Shown: one piece after another, positions 1-10,291 of the stretch
Layout: each line of letters starts with the position of its first letter
Position numbering within the stretch: position 1 is the first letter of the stretch
DNA from: Desulfurococcales archaeon
GTDB lineage: Archaea > Thermoproteota > Thermoprotei_A > Sulfolobales > Desulfurococcaceae
Assembly (NCBI GenBank): GCA_027028545.1
Contig: JALVIT010000051.1
Span: 1-38,969 of the forward strand
Length of the DNA: 38,969 nt
Direction: 5' to 3'
Notes under the pieces: generated by a model
Told to the model about the DNA's origin: nothing
The model's input: only the letters and a program-made list of their open reading frames with translations
The model's database searches: none
Position numbers and translations under genes: made by a program

Positions 1-1
1 G

Positions 2-412
2 ACTATGGGTATATTATCATCTTTATCAAGCAGTGATACCAATATAGACTTATTCTTAACAGGTGGCCCCCGTATACTAGTTGTATCTATGCTGACAGCA
101 CTACTCTTATCCCCCGAGAACATAGTTGAGAAGACCAAGATAGTTCTAGAGGGTGAAACATTTGAATACACGATAAATATAGATCCAAAAATCCTCCACA
201 AATTCATAAAACTTGAAGACATAGATAAAAGGATAATATATATTCTAATAAACTACGGTGAACAAAGACTTACAGACCTAAAAACCCAGTTGAACATACC
301 AAAATCAACACTACACCGTAGATTAGCCCAACTTGTTGAACAGGGATTTCTCGAAAAGGTTAATGGAAAGTACAGAGTGTCTGGAGAATTATATAGTTTG
401 TTCAAGATATAG
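2..412 (+). CDS. csa3: Csa3-like CRISPR-associated transcriptional regulator, C-terminal part (CARF end plus winged HTH); 5' end outside the window
   Basis: Translation contains LFLTGGPRILVVSMLTALLL (CARF-like TGG motif) followed by a MarR/ArsR-like wHTH (LTDLKTQLNIPKSTLHRRLAQLVEQGFLEKV); lies directly upstream of type I-A cas genes; frame remains open to the window edge. Confidence 0.75.
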   Translation, partial: TMGILSSLSSSDTNIDLFLTGGPRILVVSMLTALLLSPENIVEKTKIVLEGETFEYTINIDPKILHKFIKLEDIDKRIIYILINYGEQRLTDLKTQLNIPKSTLHRRLAQLVEQGFLEKVNGKYRVSGELYSLFKI

Positions 413-428
413 TTCCATTATATGGAAC
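412..428. promoter_or_regulatory. Perfect 7-bp inverted repeat GTTCCAT-TAT-ATGGAAC, possible operator
   Basis: Read directly; located at the end of csa3 and upstream of the csa5 promoter. Confidence 0.4.
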
Positions 429-487
429 AATTATAATAATACATATCCATAAAATAATATCATAGAACGAAACAATATTCTAAAGAT

Positions 488-502
488 AGAAAAGCTTAAA
501 TA
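488..502 (+). promoter_or_regulatory. Putative BRE/TATA element (gaaaagcttaaatat) for the csa5-cas operon
   Basis: A/T-rich TATA-like box with upstream purines, about 40-50 nt before the csa5 start. Confidence 0.4.
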
Positions 503-540
503 TCAGTTACAAAAACATAGATATTAGTGAGGGATTAGTA

Positions 541-906
541 TTGTTTGACGAACTAATAGATATACTCGGATTCCTTGGAGCACTTGGAGACTACAGCTAT
601 ATAGATAGACTTGGAAATGCAATAGATGAATCGACGATGATAGAATCACTGAAAGATGCCATTAGAATGTATCATACAGTACTAAATAGATGTAAAAATA
701 ACTGCTATGAGGTCAATGAGGGAGAATATATTGTATGTGTAAGGGTTGAACCAGATAAGCTTGAGGAATCCTTAAATAAACTATTAGCTATGATCGCGTC
801 CAAGCCTAGGATTGGGCAGGTAAAGCTCGCGAGGGAGATCGCTACAAAATCCTATGCTAGGCTTTTAAAGATAAGAAATACTAAATGTGGGGGTGGTTCT
901 ACGTGA
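541..906 (+). CDS. csa5: Type I-A Cascade small subunit Csa5 (Cas11a)
   Basis: Small 121-aa protein immediately upstream of cas7; GDYSYIDRLGNAIDESTMIESLKDAIR and IGQVKLAREIATKSYARLLKIR resemble Csa5; TTG start with GAGGGA upstream. Confidence 0.75.
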   Translation: MFDELIDILGFLGALGDYSYIDRLGNAIDESTMIESLKDAIRMYHTVLNRCKNNCYEVNEGEYIVCVRVEPDKLEESLNKLLAMIASKPRIGQVKLAREIATKSYARLLKIRNTKCGGGST

Positions 907-1991
907 TCATAAATCTATCCCTCTCAGCCCGGATCCTTGTAAATGCTGAAGCATTAAATATGGCTGAATCGGTTGGAAACTATACTCGACATAGGAAGGC
1001 TCCAGTGATACTCTATGATTCTGAAAAGAACGAATACTCTGTAATATATGTTCCAGCCGTTAGTGGGGAATCACTAGCTCACTCCTATCAAGAGTTATTA
1101 GCTAAAATAGCGTATGACAAAAAACTGCCGGTGACAAGGCTCGATCTTAGGGGTTTCTACCCGAAGTTCTCGAGTAAAGATATAATAGACAAATACTATG
1201 CTGACGAACTAGCAAAGGTTCTGGGAGGGGTTAAAGATAAGGTATCACAGGTTCTAAGTAAGATGAGCGTTTGCGATATTGAGAAGACGATCTTGAAGAC
1301 GAGCGTAGTAGCTGATGTAACTGGTTTCTTAGTAACGGATTATATGGTTAAGAGGACTTCACCGATAAAATTCTCCTATATGCTACCAACACTAGATGCA
1401 ATATCTAGCGGCGGTGTATCCGTAACTCCACAACTACATACCAGGTATATGCCAGAACCAGTAGAGAGGGAGCAGGCATTATTCTACCTAGAGAATAGTA
1501 GTGCACTATATAATCTATCCATACAGCTAGCCGTCTCCGATATAGCCAGGCCACAAAACTGTACAGATGATAAAGCTAAAGATCAACAACTCGTCAAAGA
1601 GTTTAAGCAAAGGGTTGAAGCAGCTTTAGATGCATTAATAGCTCTTATCGATGGATTAAACCTAGGGGCTAAGAGGAGTAGGAATAATCCATTATGGAGT
1701 GTTAAGAGCATAGTAGTGGCTTTAAGTAAGGGACCCATAGAATTCATTGTATCGCCTGGGCTAGATAAAAACTATTTGAAGGAGACTATTGAAAGAGCTA
1801 AAGCACTAGCCTCCTCGATCCCTAATGAAACAATAAACATCTACTACTACACCATCGAAAAGCTCCCATTAGCAGAGTTAGACGATATTAAAAACGTCAC
1901 ACTGAAGGAGACAAACTCGCATACAGAGGCATTAACGGAAGCTAAGAAGAAGATAATGGATCTAGTATCTCTAGCATTACTGATTAGATAG
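903..1991 (+). CDS. cas7: Type I-A Cas7 (Csa2/DevR family); GTG start at 903 more likely than 885
   Basis: VIINLSLSARILVNAEALNMAESVGNYTRHRKAP is the typical Csa2 N-terminus; purine/G-rich SD-like gtgggggtgg precedes GTG 903. Confidence 0.9.
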   Translation: MIINLSLSARILVNAEALNMAESVGNYTRHRKAPVILYDSEKNEYSVIYVPAVSGESLAHSYQELLAKIAYDKKLPVTRLDLRGFYPKFSSKDIIDKYYADELAKVLGGVKDKVSQVLSKMSVCDIEKTILKTSVVADVTGFLVTDYMVKRTSPIKFSYMLPTLDAISSGGVSVTPQLHTRYMPEPVEREQALFYLENSSALYNLSIQLAVSDIARPQNCTDDKAKDQQLVKEFKQRVEAALDALIALIDGLNLGAKRSRNNPLWSVKSIVVALSKGPIEFIVSPGLDKNYLKETIERAKALASSIPNETINIYYYTIEKLPLAELDDIKNVTLKETNSHTEALTEAKKKIMDLVSLALLIR

Positions 1992-2002
1992 AGGGGAATA
2001 AT

Positions 2003-2929
2003 ATGAATAATATACGTCTTTTTTACACCCAACTCAAAACCCATTGGGGCTATATTGTAAGATATCCCGGTTCCTCAGCTTCTCAACCATCATTTATAGT
2101 ACCTCCCCCGCCCACTATTGTCGGGTCCCTAGCATATGCTATAGCTAGGTATTTCAGGATCAAGTCTCGAAAGGTTTTAGAAAAAAGGAAACCTATAGGG
2201 TTTGGCGGGGGAGTTGTTATAACTCCATTAATGAAGGATGTATTAGAATCAACGATCACGGCATCTATGGGTATAGAACTCAGAGGCGGGGGGAAAATAT
2301 ATGGAGTAACACATAGTATGGAGCCTTCAAGACTAGTCTCTATAATGTATAAGGGAGGTAAGGAGAGGAGTAGGGCGACAAAGGAAATACCGTCTATGGA
2401 TAGTATAAAATTCTATAGTGAAGCGGTACCACGAATAATAACGACTCTAGGAGCGGGATACACTATAGCACCTGGAATTGTATTCAACCTTATATGGGTT
2501 TTCAAAATAGATCTACTAGCCGATAAACTAGGGATTGATGAAGAGGTTTTAGACAATGAGCTCTCGAAGGCGTTAAATGGTATCATAAGGATCGGGGCTA
2601 AGGAATCCCTAGTATCCATTAACCCCTCCAAAAACATATATGTTAAGAATCCTAAAATAACTGGTGGTGGAGCCGAGTTTAAATCCATATTCTATCAATC
2701 AACTAGGTGTGTAGATTTGATTAAGGGTTCATCCCACATGGTTAAGCTATACGGACTAGATTATAGGCCCATGGATTACTATTTACCAGCCTATATGGGA
2801 TCAAACAACTTCATAATACCCTTAATAGATGAATTCCTCATACCAAGATTTAGATTGAAGAATAATTGTTTAGCCTTCTCACCGGGTGATGAATATAAGT
2901 ATTTAGTGGTAAGTGGATATGTCGAGTAA
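2003..2929 (+). CDS. cas5: Type I-A Cas5
   Basis: N-terminal TQLKTHWGYIVRYPGSSASQPSFIVPPPPTIVGSLAYAIAR is a Cas5a hallmark; position in operon. Confidence 0.85.
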   Translation: MNNIRLFYTQLKTHWGYIVRYPGSSASQPSFIVPPPPTIVGSLAYAIARYFRIKSRKVLEKRKPIGFGGGVVITPLMKDVLESTITASMGIELRGGGKIYGVTHSMEPSRLVSIMYKGGKERSRATKEIPSMDSIKFYSEAVPRIITTLGAGYTIAPGIVFNLIWVFKIDLLADKLGIDEEVLDNELSKALNGIIRIGAKESLVSINPSKNIYVKNPKITGGGAEFKSIFYQSTRCVDLIKGSSHMVKLYGLDYRPMDYYLPAYMGSNNFIIPLIDEFLIPRFRLKNNCLAFSPGDEYKYLVVSGYVE

Positions 2930-4121
2930 TAATTATTATATAGATCTACTCCCTCCAGGCTCTTTTGGTAGAGAGCTTGAAATAGCACTCTATACAGCAA
3001 TATTCAATAATCTTAATCCGCTTCTTAAAAACAGAATTAAGGAGTTGATCAACACCGGATACATTAGATTAACCCAGACAGAATTTGATCAGTTGATGAA
3101 GACTATTGTTAGTGTAGTAGGATCTATTCTTCCATGTAAGAATAGAGCAGATGTTAGACCCAAACTATATGGTACTGGTGCCAACGATTACAAGATCCTT
3201 GGATCTATGATTGGCAAGAAGATGATAGATAAGAAGCAGCCATGTCTAGATGTGATAGACTATATTAGGAATAGTATAGGTACCAGCTATCCCGGATTAT
3301 TCGAAGACAAATCCTCAATACAACTAGTTAGAACACATCACTTCTCCGCACAGAGGAATTATCCCGTTGATATCAAGAGGGTTATGGGGTATCATAACCT
3401 TTTAACCTTCCTAGGAGGATGCATATCATTATTATCAAGTATTAATCTAAGAATGGGGGGTGAGAGGCCTAAACGTGTAGAGGTATATATTACACCAAAT
3501 GAATCCATAAACGTGCTCAACTACTCAATAGTATATACAATAATAAACGATTATGGTAGTATAAACCGGGATTGTAAGACCACTATTGATAAACCACAAA
3601 ACGTTGTGAAAAACCTACTAAACCTTGAAAGTATTAGTTTTGAAGTAGCTTTATTGATGGCGCTGATAATATACCTATATAAATATAATAGATACGTTAG
3701 AAGATTCACCCTCTCAAATATAGACTACTTCAACCTAGTAAAAATGGATGCTGAACAGAGGGGACAGATACGCTGGGTTAAACCCCTGATATTATCCGGT
3801 ATGTTCGGGAGAATAAACACGATCATAACAAGAACGGGTGGTAGAATAAACCTTATAGATACACTATACAACATGGTCAAAAACTATAACATACTTAAAA
3901 ACTTGAAGAGAAAGAAACAAATGATTCCAGAGATCGTGGAGGAATATCAAAGAGTAGTTGCAGACACTATACATTCAATATATAGATATCTCGAAACAGA
4001 GGATGAAACACTATTAATAACTATTGCAGCCGATCTAGCCAGACTGGTATCTAGGCTTGAAAGGAGTAATCTCGCCAGCTATACAGGGCCACTTACGAGA
4101 TTAATCTCTATACTGGCTTAA
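2913..4121 (+). CDS. cas8a: Type I-A large subunit Cas8a-like
   Basis: 402-aa protein between cas5 and cas3'; HHFSAQRNYPVDIKRVMGYHNLLTFLGG region; overlaps the cas5 stop. Confidence 0.7.
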   Translation: MDMSSNNYYIDLLPPGSFGRELEIALYTAIFNNLNPLLKNRIKELINTGYIRLTQTEFDQLMKTIVSVVGSILPCKNRADVRPKLYGTGANDYKILGSMIGKKMIDKKQPCLDVIDYIRNSIGTSYPGLFEDKSSIQLVRTHHFSAQRNYPVDIKRVMGYHNLLTFLGGCISLLSSINLRMGGERPKRVEVYITPNESINVLNYSIVYTIINDYGSINRDCKTTIDKPQNVVKNLLNLESISFEVALLMALIIYLYKYNRYVRRFTLSNIDYFNLVKMDAEQRGQIRWVKPLILSGMFGRINTIITRTGGRINLIDTLYNMVKNYNILKNLKRKKQMIPEIVEEYQRVVADTIHSIYRYLETEDETLLITIAADLARLVSRLERSNLASYTGPLTRLISILA

Positions 4122-4132
4122 GGGTTTAAATT

Positions 4133-5965
4133 ATGGTTAGGAAGGGTGTAGAAAAACTAGTCTCCTCCCTAGAAGAATGTAAGGATAATCAGTGTTTTAG
4201 AGTATTTATAGCTCCAACAGGATATGGCAAAACGATCTCATCTCCCCTACTCCTTGATAAAGCCCGTAGGCTTGGATTAGCCTATGGGTTAATACATGTA
4301 GTACCTCTCAGATCCCTTCTAAGGGAAATATATATTGAAAAGTTTAGGAATACTGGTTTCCTTACAGGTTATCAATCAATGGATTATATTAGGGAGGGTA
4401 TTAAATCACCCTATTATCTCAGGGAATTAATAGTTACAACCCTCGACAGCTTCTTCTACAACATATATAGGATACCTATAGCCGAATTCCATAAGATAGC
4501 TGGGAGATACTCTCATGGACACTATTACCCTATATATCTATCCCTCTACTCGTCAATTGTAGTATTCGATGAAGCACATATGTATTTAGGCTATACCGAC
4601 AAACCATATATTAAAGCACTATTGTTATCAATAATCGAATTCTTAGCTAATAGAGGCATACCTATAGTAATCGAGACAGCCACTATGAAGACAGATTTTT
4701 TAGCGGATATAATCCATGAGGCAAATAAATATATTAAGAAAGATTCAATGAAAATACTATATGTAAGAAGCTCCAGAAAAATAAATCCACAAATAAAAAG
4801 GTTAAAGAGTATAGGTTTAGAGGTCGAAGAAATATATGATAAAGAATACACTAATGAAAATAACATAGTATGGAATACGGAATTAATAAATAAAGAATCA
4901 ATAATCAATAAAATATTAGAATATTGTAATTCTGAAACTGTATTAGTCATTAGGAATACAATTGCTAAAACGGTAGAGACTTATAAGATGATCGGTGAGA
5001 AATGCAATAAGAAAGTATTAATTCATGGATTACTAGATAATATTGATCGTGATAAAGCAGTAGACTTGATAGAAGAAATAAATAGATTAGGAAGAGGAGT
5101 TATAGTAGCAACCCAGGTAGTTGAGGCAGGTGTTGAAATAAATTCTAGGATCATAATAACAGATCCAGCTCCGATAGAGAACTTGGTTCAGAGAATCGGT
5201 AGACTATGTAGGGGCAAATATAGGAAAACACTAGATGTATGCAAATATTCAAAGGATGGAGCGATAGTTTACATAGTCAAAGCTGATCCCCGAGATATTG
5301 GGCGTAAATATGATGGTATCTATAATGGAAAACTAGTTAAAGAAACGATCACATGGATACGGGATAACATAGATAAGAATAGGGAGATCGAATGGCGATT
5401 ATTCGACAACATAACTAAGAAAAATAAAGATCTGGTCATCAATTATATCTCATTCGTAGATCTGCTTGAGAATGAAAACTATATAGAACATGTAGAGGAC
5501 AAATCCACTCTCCACCAATTCACTTCAGAGTATCTAAAACATGATATACCACCGGGAGAGATCATAGACTACTTTGAGGGAATTGGTATATATGGTTTAA
5601 GAAATATCCCATTAACGATAGGCTATAAGAGAGATGAAGAATTACGATATCTAATATTGAGTCTTGAAAAATTTAGATCCTTAGTTAAGGCTGGCTGTAT
5701 AATGCATAAACAGATATATGATAAACACAAGCCATATCTATTAGTTACCGTGAGAACTAGTGATAAAATTAATAGGATATATGAGGTATTATCCAACGGC
5801 TTTATCGAAGATCTAATTTATGGGAACAGCTTCAGGAAGATAATTAATATCTATAAGCCGGAGAAGATAAGCATATTACCAGATCAAAAGGTATTAGACA
5901 CATATATTGAGCTAGATCCTAGATGTTATGAGGAAGGATTAGGTGTTATTCTTGAAACAAAATAA
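4133..5965 (+). CDS. cas3: CRISPR-associated helicase Cas3'
   Basis: Walker A APTGYGKT, DEAH box VFDEAH, motif VI-like QRIGRLCRG. Confidence 0.9.
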   Translation: MVRKGVEKLVSSLEECKDNQCFRVFIAPTGYGKTISSPLLLDKARRLGLAYGLIHVVPLRSLLREIYIEKFRNTGFLTGYQSMDYIREGIKSPYYLRELIVTTLDSFFYNIYRIPIAEFHKIAGRYSHGHYYPIYLSLYSSIVVFDEAHMYLGYTDKPYIKALLLSIIEFLANRGIPIVIETATMKTDFLADIIHEANKYIKKDSMKILYVRSSRKINPQIKRLKSIGLEVEEIYDKEYTNENNIVWNTELINKESIINKILEYCNSETVLVIRNTIAKTVETYKMIGEKCNKKVLIHGLLDNIDRDKAVDLIEEINRLGRGVIVATQVVEAGVEINSRIIITDPAPIENLVQRIGRLCRGKYRKTLDVCKYSKDGAIVYIVKADPRDIGRKYDGIYNGKLVKETITWIRDNIDKNREIEWRLFDNITKKNKDLVINYISFVDLLENENYIEHVEDKSTLHQFTSEYLKHDIPPGEIIDYFEGIGIYGLRNIPLTIGYKRDEELRYLILSLEKFRSLVKAGCIMHKQIYDKHKPYLLVTVRTSDKINRIYEVLSNGFIEDLIYGNSFRKIINIYKPEKISILPDQKVLDTYIELDPRCYEEGLGVILETK

Positions 5966-6884
5966 AAATGTATTTAAGCTTATAGAGGAGCATTGGCCCC
6001 TCTCATATGTTTTCGTTAATGAAGGGATTAAGCTGGTTCCATTAAAAGATCATTTGATCTCAACTGGTAAATTAATGGAATGTTTATTCAGTAGAAGATT
6101 CAAATATATCAGCAAATTAGATGTTAATGTATCCGAGCTATTATATACTGCAGGAGCTTTACATGATCTAGGTAAAGCTTCTAGATACTATATTAATATA
6201 TTTAAGAAGATAGATGGTCATAGTATTTCATTCTATCTTCATGAATATATAATGTATGTATTAACATCATATATTAACACGGCAGCATCCACAGAACGTG
6301 GAAAATCCCAGTTTACAGAATATGTCAACATATTAGGAGAAGCTATTGTGAGGCACCATGTAGCTATGGGAGGAAGGCATCCGGCATATATATTGATTAG
6401 GCAGGAGAAAAATAAAAGGAATAAACTAGCTCAGATAATATTTAATGCTCTAAAACTACTCGATCCCCAGTCATTTATAAAGACAGGATATATAGTTTGT
6501 GGAGGATACCCCTTCTGTAAGGAGACTATGGATAGAGTTAAAGAATCTTATTATGACGTGAAAAATCTCTCGAATATTGGAGCCATAATCCGCCTCCTAG
6601 AATATAGGCTGAAGAAGATGTCAAATCCAAACCCTACAACACTTAAGGTTATCCAGGCTTTATCTGGGGCATTAATCATAGCCGATAATATATCCGCATT
6701 ATACGAGAGAACCAGTTTTGAGAAAGATGCTGAAGAGCTAAAAGAGGATATACCTAGCTTCACAGCTTATTGGCTTAGGGAACTCTATGATGGGGAAAAG
6801 GGGAGGTTAATAAATTGTTTGAAGAATATCTATGAAGAGGAGAAGATTGAGAAGGTTATGAGGGCTATTGGTGTTTGGCGTTGA
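5943..6884 (+). CDS. CRISPR-associated HD nuclease Cas3''
   Basis: HD signature AGALHDLGKASRYY, downstream RHH motif; overlaps cas3'. Confidence 0.85.
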   Translation: MLFLKQNKNVFKLIEEHWPLSYVFVNEGIKLVPLKDHLISTGKLMECLFSRRFKYISKLDVNVSELLYTAGALHDLGKASRYYINIFKKIDGHSISFYLHEYIMYVLTSYINTAASTERGKSQFTEYVNILGEAIVRHHVAMGGRHPAYILIRQEKNKRNKLAQIIFNALKLLDPQSFIKTGYIVCGGYPFCKETMDRVKESYYDVKNLSNIGAIIRLLEYRLKKMSNPNPTTLKVIQALSGALIIADNISALYERTSFEKDAEELKEDIPSFTAYWLRELYDGEKGRLINCLKNIYEEEKIEKVMRAIGVWR

Positions 6885-7765
6885 TCGTTATAAGTTTTGA
6901 TGGGAAGAGGGTGTTGTTTTCTGAGCCTCCGCGTAAATTCTATATGATCCATGTGTCCCTCCACGTGTCTAATCCGGCGATCCTGCCGCCTTTTACTGGT
7001 AAGGTTGTTAAATCCTTATTGATCAAGGGTAATCCCGATCTTGAGAAGGTGTTTAAATCTAGTACTCCCGGCTATCCTAAGCCGATCCATATAACTCCTC
7101 TAGGTTATAGGAGGAGGGATAAGAGCGTAGTCTTTCTATGGAAGAAGGATAGGTCTAGATATATTGAGGCTAAGCCCGGCAGACAATACTTCTTCATAGT
7201 ATCCTGTAGTGAGGATGTATCAACGATGGTTTTAGACTCTATAATGGAGATCAATGGTGTAAAACTATTCAACACCGAGTGGAGTATTGATGCAGTTACA
7301 GCATCAACCCACGATCTACCAAGCAGTAAACCCCTCGTAAGACTCGATAATGCTAAATCGGTTAAGATAATGTTTAGAACACCGGTACAACCAATAGATC
7401 CATATAAGAAGACGATCTATAAAAGGATGAACATACTACCAGGAATACTCCTAGGATACAATGCTGGAGAGATAACCAGGATGTATAAGAGGGGTCCAGA
7501 ATACTGGAGGATCCTAGACATACTAAACTATGTATTAACAGAGAGCATAACATATTGGAAAACAGTCAAACCAATAGAAATACTATATGATAACAAACTA
7601 ATACCAACACTTACAGGCTATGTAAAATACTGGATAACCCTAGATGGAGTCGACGAAAATTCAAAAATACTAATAGAGAATATACTGAGCCATGCAGCAA
7701 TAATGGGAGTTGGATCAAGTAGATCGATCGGATTAGGACATATTGAAATAAAGGTTGAACACTAG
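6875..7765 (+). CDS. cas6: CRISPR RNA endoribonuclease Cas6
   Basis: C-terminal glycine-rich loop GVGSSRSIGLGHIEI; RAMP-like fold, last gene of the cas operon. Confidence 0.85.
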   Translation: MALIVISFDGKRVLFSEPPRKFYMIHVSLHVSNPAILPPFTGKVVKSLLIKGNPDLEKVFKSSTPGYPKPIHITPLGYRRRDKSVVFLWKKDRSRYIEAKPGRQYFFIVSCSEDVSTMVLDSIMEINGVKLFNTEWSIDAVTASTHDLPSSKPLVRLDNAKSVKIMFRTPVQPIDPYKKTIYKRMNILPGILLGYNAGEITRMYKRGPEYWRILDILNYVLTESITYWKTVKPIEILYDNKLIPTLTGYVKYWITLDGVDENSKILIENILSHAAIMGVGSSRSIGLGHIEIKVEH

Positions 7766-7847
7766 AATAGGCCTATTATCTCTACAAGGGGTTAACGTTA
7801 AATATTCATATATACAAATAGTATATTGTATAGGTGTGGGTGAAATA

Positions 7848-8498
7848 ATGAAATCACCGGAGGAGCATAGAAATAGATTGCTAATGGCTCTATCAGGGCT
7901 CAACGATATTCGGACGGGCAGTAAATTAGTACTCATAGGCTCATTGATCCTAGCCATATCTATATCATTACTAATATTCACTATGGGTTCTTGGGGTATG
8001 ATTAGAAGTTATAGGCATGGAGTCTTCAGTATGATCGGCTTACTAGCCCAATCACTATACGTGTTAGCATTATTCATCGTGGGAATTATAATTGTATTAT
8101 GGGGTATACATATGGGATACGTCCCAGGCGTGAGGGATCTGGCAGAATATGATCGATCCAAATACAATACAGCTAGTATGCTTATTTATATAGGATATCT
8201 CTGGGGCTCGATCTTCCTATTAATAGGATTATTAACAATACCCATACTTATTGGAATATTCATCATACCCCTAGGATTACTATTATTCACGATCGGACAT
8301 ATAGGCTCAGCAATACTCATGTTCCAGCTTGGAGGAGAACATGATTCATCATCTCTATTCTTTGCAGCCGTAATATTTCTACTCTCAATAGTGTTACCAA
8401 TAATATGGTTTATAGCATGGATACTAGTATACACCGGAGTCTCCAGCGTTAGGAAAAGTATACGTGAACAACTAGACAAGATCACAACCGGATACTAA
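7848..8498 (+). CDS. DUF973-like multi-pass membrane protein
   Basis: MKSPEEHRNRLLMALSGLNDIRTGSKLVLIGSLILAIS followed by several hydrophobic segments; ATG at 7848 preferred over the 7755 start in the track. Confidence 0.6.
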   Translation: MKSPEEHRNRLLMALSGLNDIRTGSKLVLIGSLILAISISLLIFTMGSWGMIRSYRHGVFSMIGLLAQSLYVLALFIVGIIIVLWGIHMGYVPGVRDLAEYDRSKYNTASMLIYIGYLWGSIFLLIGLLTIPILIGIFIIPLGLLLFTIGHIGSAILMFQLGGEHDSSSLFFAAVIFLLSIVLPIIWFIAWILVYTGVSSVRKSIREQLDKITTGY

Positions 8499-8622
8499 AA
8501 GCATGTGTCCGGAACCCAGATTTCTATAATAACATATTATTATATATTAGACATGTTAACGGGTTTAGGAGCATCTATGCTATGAGGAGAAAAAGGTTTA
8601 GGCATATAGAAGGGTTAAATTA

Positions 8623-10164
8623 TTAGACTAGATATCTCCATACCCCTCTACCGCGGTAGTTGTATACTATTGTTTTCCATGCTGTTACTTGTTCTATACT
8701 GTATCCTATTCCTTCACGTCCTATGCCTGAATCCTTCCTTCCCCCGAACGGATAATATCCTATTCCATGTCTCGGGTATTCGTTAATATATATTGCTCCA
8801 ACCTCTAGATATCTTATGAGTTTCCTGATCTTGTTTATGTCTTTGCCGAATATTGCTGCATCCAATCCATATCTACGCTTATTTATGATCTCTATTGCTT
8901 CATCAACGTTTTTAACTGGAGTTATCACTGCTATCGGTGCGAATATCTCCTTCTTGAATAGTATCGTCTCGTACAGCTTCTCCCTATCCCTGAACTCTAT
9001 GAGTGTTGGTTCTACATATGTTGGTCCAAGCCTTTTACCACCATATAGTATTACTCCACCCTTCTCTACAGCGTCCTTAACAGCCTCCATCATAGTATCG
9101 GCTACACTAGGCGTTATCAATGGCCCGACACTATTAGCCGGACACCTAGGATCCCCAACCCTATACTTACTCAGTTTATCAACTATGAGCTTCTTCAACT
9201 CCTCATACACTGGTTCCTCGGGTAGTACTAGTTTTATAGCATCACATCTCTGGCCAGCATAACTCGTAATGCCTACGGCTATGTTTCCAGCAGCCTGCTC
9301 TAGATCTGCATCATCGAGGACTACTACGGGATCCCCTCCTCCAAGCTCCATAATATACTGCTTGATCCCTGCATTCCTTATTATCTCCAACCCGGTCTCA
9401 GTGCTTCCAGTGAAGCTTATGACCCCTATCCTACGATCACCCAGTATCTCCGTTGTATCCCTACCGCTCAGGGTTAGTAGTGTGTATGAGTATTTTGGTA
9501 TTCCAACCTCCTCAAGGAGCCTCGTAAACAGTATCACTGGTATTGGATCTAGTGATGAAGGCTTAAACAATACAGCATTACCAGCTACAAAGCTATACGT
9601 GAACTTATTCACAGTGTCGAATAATGGGTAGTTGAAGGGTGTTATAGCCAATACTATACCATATGGCTCCTTACGTAGAATACCCTCAGTCTCAAGGGTT
9701 GTATAGCTCCAATCTCCGGGTACGTATTCACCTATGAGCTTCCTCAGATCCATCTTAGCCTTCCTAAGCCTCTCAATAGAGGCTTCAACCTCACCCCTAG
9801 CCTGTGAATATGTCTTACCAGCATTTAAGACCAGTGATTCAACTATATCATCCTTATGCTCCCGGAGGAGATCTGCAACCTTCTCCAACAACTCGATCCT
9901 CTTATCGCCGGGAGTATCCCTAACCTTCCACCTACCCATCCTATACATCTTATCAATAGTTGATTCGACAGCTTCAAGCTTAGGCTTACTTACAAGGGCT
10001 ATCAAGGAGTTATCTATGGGGCTGTGCACCTCTATATAGTCTCCGGTATCGATCCATTCACCATCAATATATGTCTTGAATACAACTACTCCATCATCCC
10101 TCACACGATATATATCCCTGAACAAGGAGTCATGTAGAACTAATAGAGTTTCATCCAAGACCAT
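8623..10164 (-). CDS. gapN: Aldehyde dehydrogenase family, probable non-phosphorylating glyceraldehyde-3-phosphate dehydrogenase (GapN)
   Basis: ALDH motifs ITPFNYPLFDTVNKF, FTGSTETG, MELGGGDPVVVLDDAD, GQRCDAIK; size 513 aa. Confidence 0.8.
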   Translation of the reverse strand: MVLDETLLVLHDSLFRDIYRVRDDGVVVFKTYIDGEWIDTGDYIEVHSPIDNSLIALVSKPKLEAVESTIDKMYRMGRWKVRDTPGDKRIELLEKVADLLREHKDDIVESLVLNAGKTYSQARGEVEASIERLRKAKMDLRKLIGEYVPGDWSYTTLETEGILRKEPYGIVLAITPFNYPLFDTVNKFTYSFVAGNAVLFKPSSLDPIPVILFTRLLEEVGIPKYSYTLLTLSGRDTTEILGDRRIGVISFTGSTETGLEIIRNAGIKQYIMELGGGDPVVVLDDADLEQAAGNIAVGITSYAGQRCDAIKLVLPEEPVYEELKKLIVDKLSKYRVGDPRCPANSVGPLITPSVADTMMEAVKDAVEKGGVILYGGKRLGPTYVEPTLIEFRDREKLYETILFKKEIFAPIAVITPVKNVDEAIEIINKRRYGLDAAIFGKDINKIRKLIRYLEVGAIYINEYPRHGIGYYPFGGRKDSGIGREGIGYSIEQVTAWKTIVYNYRGRGVWRYLV

Positions 10165-10291
10165 ATCACCATCCGGCTAGGATTGTATGTATATAGTATC
10201 TCCATTTATGAATATATGCTTTAAACCCCTTAAAACATTATACGTTAAAATATGATCTATTCGAGGAAGTCAAACTTTCCAACTAGTGCAA

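Noticed and set aside
885-902. Upstream ATG start for cas7 (MWGWFYV...)
   Set aside because: GTG 903 gives the canonical Csa2 N-terminus VIINLSLSARI and the G-rich SD-like sequence lies between 885 and 903.
4591-4950. Minus-strand 119-aa hydrophobic ORF inside cas3'
   Set aside because: Fully embedded in a conserved helicase coding region; hydrophobicity is explained by antisense of Lys/Asn/Ile-rich codons.
8816-10039. Plus-strand ORFs 8816-9262, 9269-9631, 9734-10039
   Set aside because: Shadow ORFs antisense to the well-supported GapN-like gene; Ser-rich compositions typical of antisense frames.
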